Shown here: in pieces, positions 5,548 through 7,096 of the stretch
Numbering within the stretch: position 1 is the stretch's first letter
How the letters are laid out: each line of letters starts with the position of its first letter
Assembly: GCA_001302725.1 (NCBI GenBank)
Contig: LIZU01000057.1
Location: 1 to 7,096 of the forward strand
From: a candidate division Zixibacteria bacterium DG_27
Lineage (GTDB): Bacteria; Zixibacteria; MSB-5A5; DG-27
Length of the DNA stretch: 7,096 nucleotides
Direction of reading: 5' to 3'
Notes under the pieces: generated by a model
What the model saw: only the letters and a program-made list of their open reading frames with translations
What the model was told of the DNA's origin: nothing
Database searches by the model: none
Made by a program: the position numbers and the translations under genes

Positions 5548-7096
5548 TTGTCCCCGAACTCTCCTCCTTCACCAGAACGAGGTTATCAACCCGGTCTTTG
5601 ATCTCCTCCACGTGGGTGATCAGAAATATCTGCTGGAAGCGATTTTTCAGATTCGAGAGCGCCTGCACGATGTTCTCCTTCCGCAGGGAATCCTGGCTCC
5701 CGAAGATCTCGTCCAGGATGATAAAAGAGAAGTGGAAATCGTGAGACTCCGAGGTGGACTGTGAAATCGCCAGACGGAGACAGAGGTTGGCCAAATCCTT
5801 TTCCCCGCCGCTGTAACGTTCGATTCCGAACTTGTCGCCGCCGTCGTATATGAAGATGTTGTAATCCTCGTCCAACTCCATCCCGCGGTATTTGCCGTCG
5901 GTCATCTCCGAGAGAAGCTCGCTGGAGAGCTGCGATAGAGAGGGTCGGATGCGACTTATGAGTTCTATTCGCAAATCCCCGAAGACCTTTTCCAGCTTCT
6001 GCAGCAAAGATAGCTCCCTTTGGAAATCATCGGTCCTTTTCTTGAGCTTTTCGGCCTCGGACAGTCTCTCGGTCAGGGCTTCCAGCTCCCTTTGGAGAAT
6101 TTGCTGCCGACTCTCCTGGTCCTTGAGCTTCAGCTCCAGTTGATGCGACTCCCTCACAGCTCCTTCACGTTCGTTTGAGATCTCCTGAAAAACGGAGTCT
6201 TTGAAATTCAACTCCTCAAGCTGTTTTTGATTCAGCTCTCTCTTTCCAGCCACCTCTTCTGATTGACTGACCAGCTCTTGTCGCCTCTGAGATAACTCCT
6301 GATGTTTTGAGACCTCATGGTGGATTCGGATATACTCCTCCCTGTTTGATTCCAACTCTTTCAACCTGTCTTTGAGGCTTTGGTGTTCTTTGGGGTCGTA
6401 TCTGACCTCTCCGAGCTCCTCCAGAGATTGCTTCAGGGATTGAATCTGTCGCTCCTTTTCACTGATGCCCTTCTGCAGACCTTCAATCTGACCCAGTTGG
6501 CGGCTGAGGGCCTCCAACTCCCTTTGGCGCTTCTCATATTCCCCTTCCAGAGATGATTTCTCATTCCTGTAAGCGCGACCTTCATCTGTTACCTTGCCTT
6601 CTTCAGTCAGGATCTTTCCTATTTCATCTTTGAGGCCATTCAACTCCCCTGAAATGTGAGATTTGATCTTTTCGAAATCGTCTCCCAGAGGTCTGAGGCA
6701 GCGGTCGCATCTGGAGCCGGGTCCCAGCTCTTCGATCTTGTTCAATTGTTCCTGCATCCGCCCTAGCTCATCCTGTCTCGACTTCTTCAGGCTCCGCAAG
6801 TCCGTCAGTCTGTCGCGCAGCTCCTCCAGGCTTTTCTCGTTTTTCTGTAGTTGCGCTTTCAGCTCTTCCTGTCGCGACTTTAACTGATCCATTGTGGGAC
6901 GGACTCCCTGCAGCTTCGATAGGCTCTCAGAATCCGTCTCTAAGGCTTTGCTCAGACTCTCAGCTTCCCTCTGTGATTTCTCTCTATACTCCAGTTGAAT
7001 TTTGGCTTTCTCAGTAGATTTCACCTCATCCTGAACCTTTTTAAACTCCTCCGGAATCGACTCAATAGACTCAAGCTTACCCTTGAGGGCTTCAAT
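5528..7096 (-). CDS. sbcC: SbcC/Rad50-family DNA-repair ATPase, C-terminal part (5' partial)
   Basis: The frame is open to the right edge (522 residues visible), so the GTG at 7024 is internal; the N-terminal ATPase half with Walker A lies outside. Heptad-rich coiled coil surrounds a zinc hook, CDRC followed by LRPLG (6698-6709), where two monomers would join through one zinc ion. After a second coiled coil of about 230 residues comes the C-terminal ATPase half. It contains the ABC signature YSGGEK (5798-5815), Walker B FIILDE (5708-5725), the D-loop GSQD just after, and the H-loop histidine in LITHVEE (5612-5614). In the family, SbcC/Rad50 works with the SbcD/Mre11 nuclease to open and trim blocked DNA ends and hairpins. 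That partner is not in the window and would usually be next to it, upstream. Equal arms predict about 800 residues in total, shorter than E. coli SbcC. Its 3' end overlaps the nuclease gene. A generic SMC protein is less likely because of the hook and head motifs. Confidence 0.94.
   Translation of the reverse strand: MEALKGKLESIESIPEEFKKVQDEVKSTEKAKIQLEYREKSQREAESLSKALETDSESLSKLQGVRPTMDQLKSRQEELKAQLQKNEKSLEELRDRLTDLRSLKKSRQDELGRMQEQLNKIEELGPGSRCDRCLRPLGDDFEKIKSHISGELNGLKDEIGKILTEEGKVTDEGRAYRNEKSSLEGEYEKRQRELEALSRQLGQIEGLQKGISEKERQIQSLKQSLEELGEVRYDPKEHQSLKDRLKELESNREEYIRIHHEVSKHQELSQRRQELVSQSEEVAGKRELNQKQLEELNFKDSVFQEISNEREGAVRESHQLELKLKDQESRQQILQRELEALTERLSEAEKLKKRTDDFQRELSLLQKLEKVFGDLRIELISRIRPSLSQLSSELLSEMTDGKYRGMELDEDYNIFIYDGGDKFGIERYSGGEKDLANLCLRLAISQSTSESHDFHFSFIILDEIFGSQDSLRKENIVQALSNLKNRFQQIFLITHVEEIKDRVDNLVLVKEESSGTSEAILV

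Noticed and set aside
5892..6143. Serine-rich plus-strand frame
   Set aside because: The Ser/Leu richness is the expected antisense of Glu/Lys/Gln-rich coiled coil in the SbcC-like gene.
1..7096. CRISPR array, insertion sequence, attachment site or defence-island signature
   Set aside because: No regularly spaced direct repeats, transposase motifs or terminal inverted repeats were seen. An SbcC-like ATPase plus a nuclease alone is not enough to call a defence system.

Overview
This window comes from a Gram-negative-type bacterium of moderately high GC (roughly mid-50s percent by eye). An outer-membrane beta-barrel gene of the DUF5916 family implies an outer membrane, and an NtrC-type activator implies sigma-54 transcription. 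DUF5916 barrels are common in Bacteroidota, Gemmatimonadota, Acidobacteriota and several uncultured relatives. The phylum cannot be fixed from this window alone.

Layout. Bases 1-1769 (+) hold the 3' part of a DUF5916 barrel gene whose 5' end lies off the left edge. Bases 1770-2049 are a convergent intergenic region rich in stem-loops but without a clear T-tract terminator. All other genes are on the minus strand. 2050-3048 encodes a zinc-dependent deacylase of the AstE/AspA (COG3608-like) family, with a near-consensus sigma-70 promoter at 3146-3174 and a leader of about 90 nt. 3388-4779 encodes a complete NtrC-family response regulator (receiver, AAA+, Fis-type HTH). 4885-5547 encodes a membrane-anchored staphylococcal-nuclease-like protein with a C-terminal Cys/His cluster. 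5528 to the right edge holds the C-terminal part of an SbcC/Rad50-type ATPase with a zinc hook, ABC signature, Walker B and H-loop.

How the genes relate. The SbcC-like gene and the nuclease gene overlap by 20 bp and are probably translationally coupled. An SbcD/Mre11 partner would be expected beyond the right edge. The response regulator follows 105 bp downstream. It has its own good Shine-Dalgarno site and a plausible weak promoter, so it may be read both from the nuclease operon and alone. No histidine kinase is in the window. The deacylase is a separate transcription unit. Nothing links the barrel gene to the rest except position.

No previously undescribed system is demonstrable here. The points most worth checking are the SbcC-nuclease coupling, the nuclease's C-terminal metal-binding-like module, the short-armed Rad50 with a CDRC hook, and a start-stop element in the deacylase leader.
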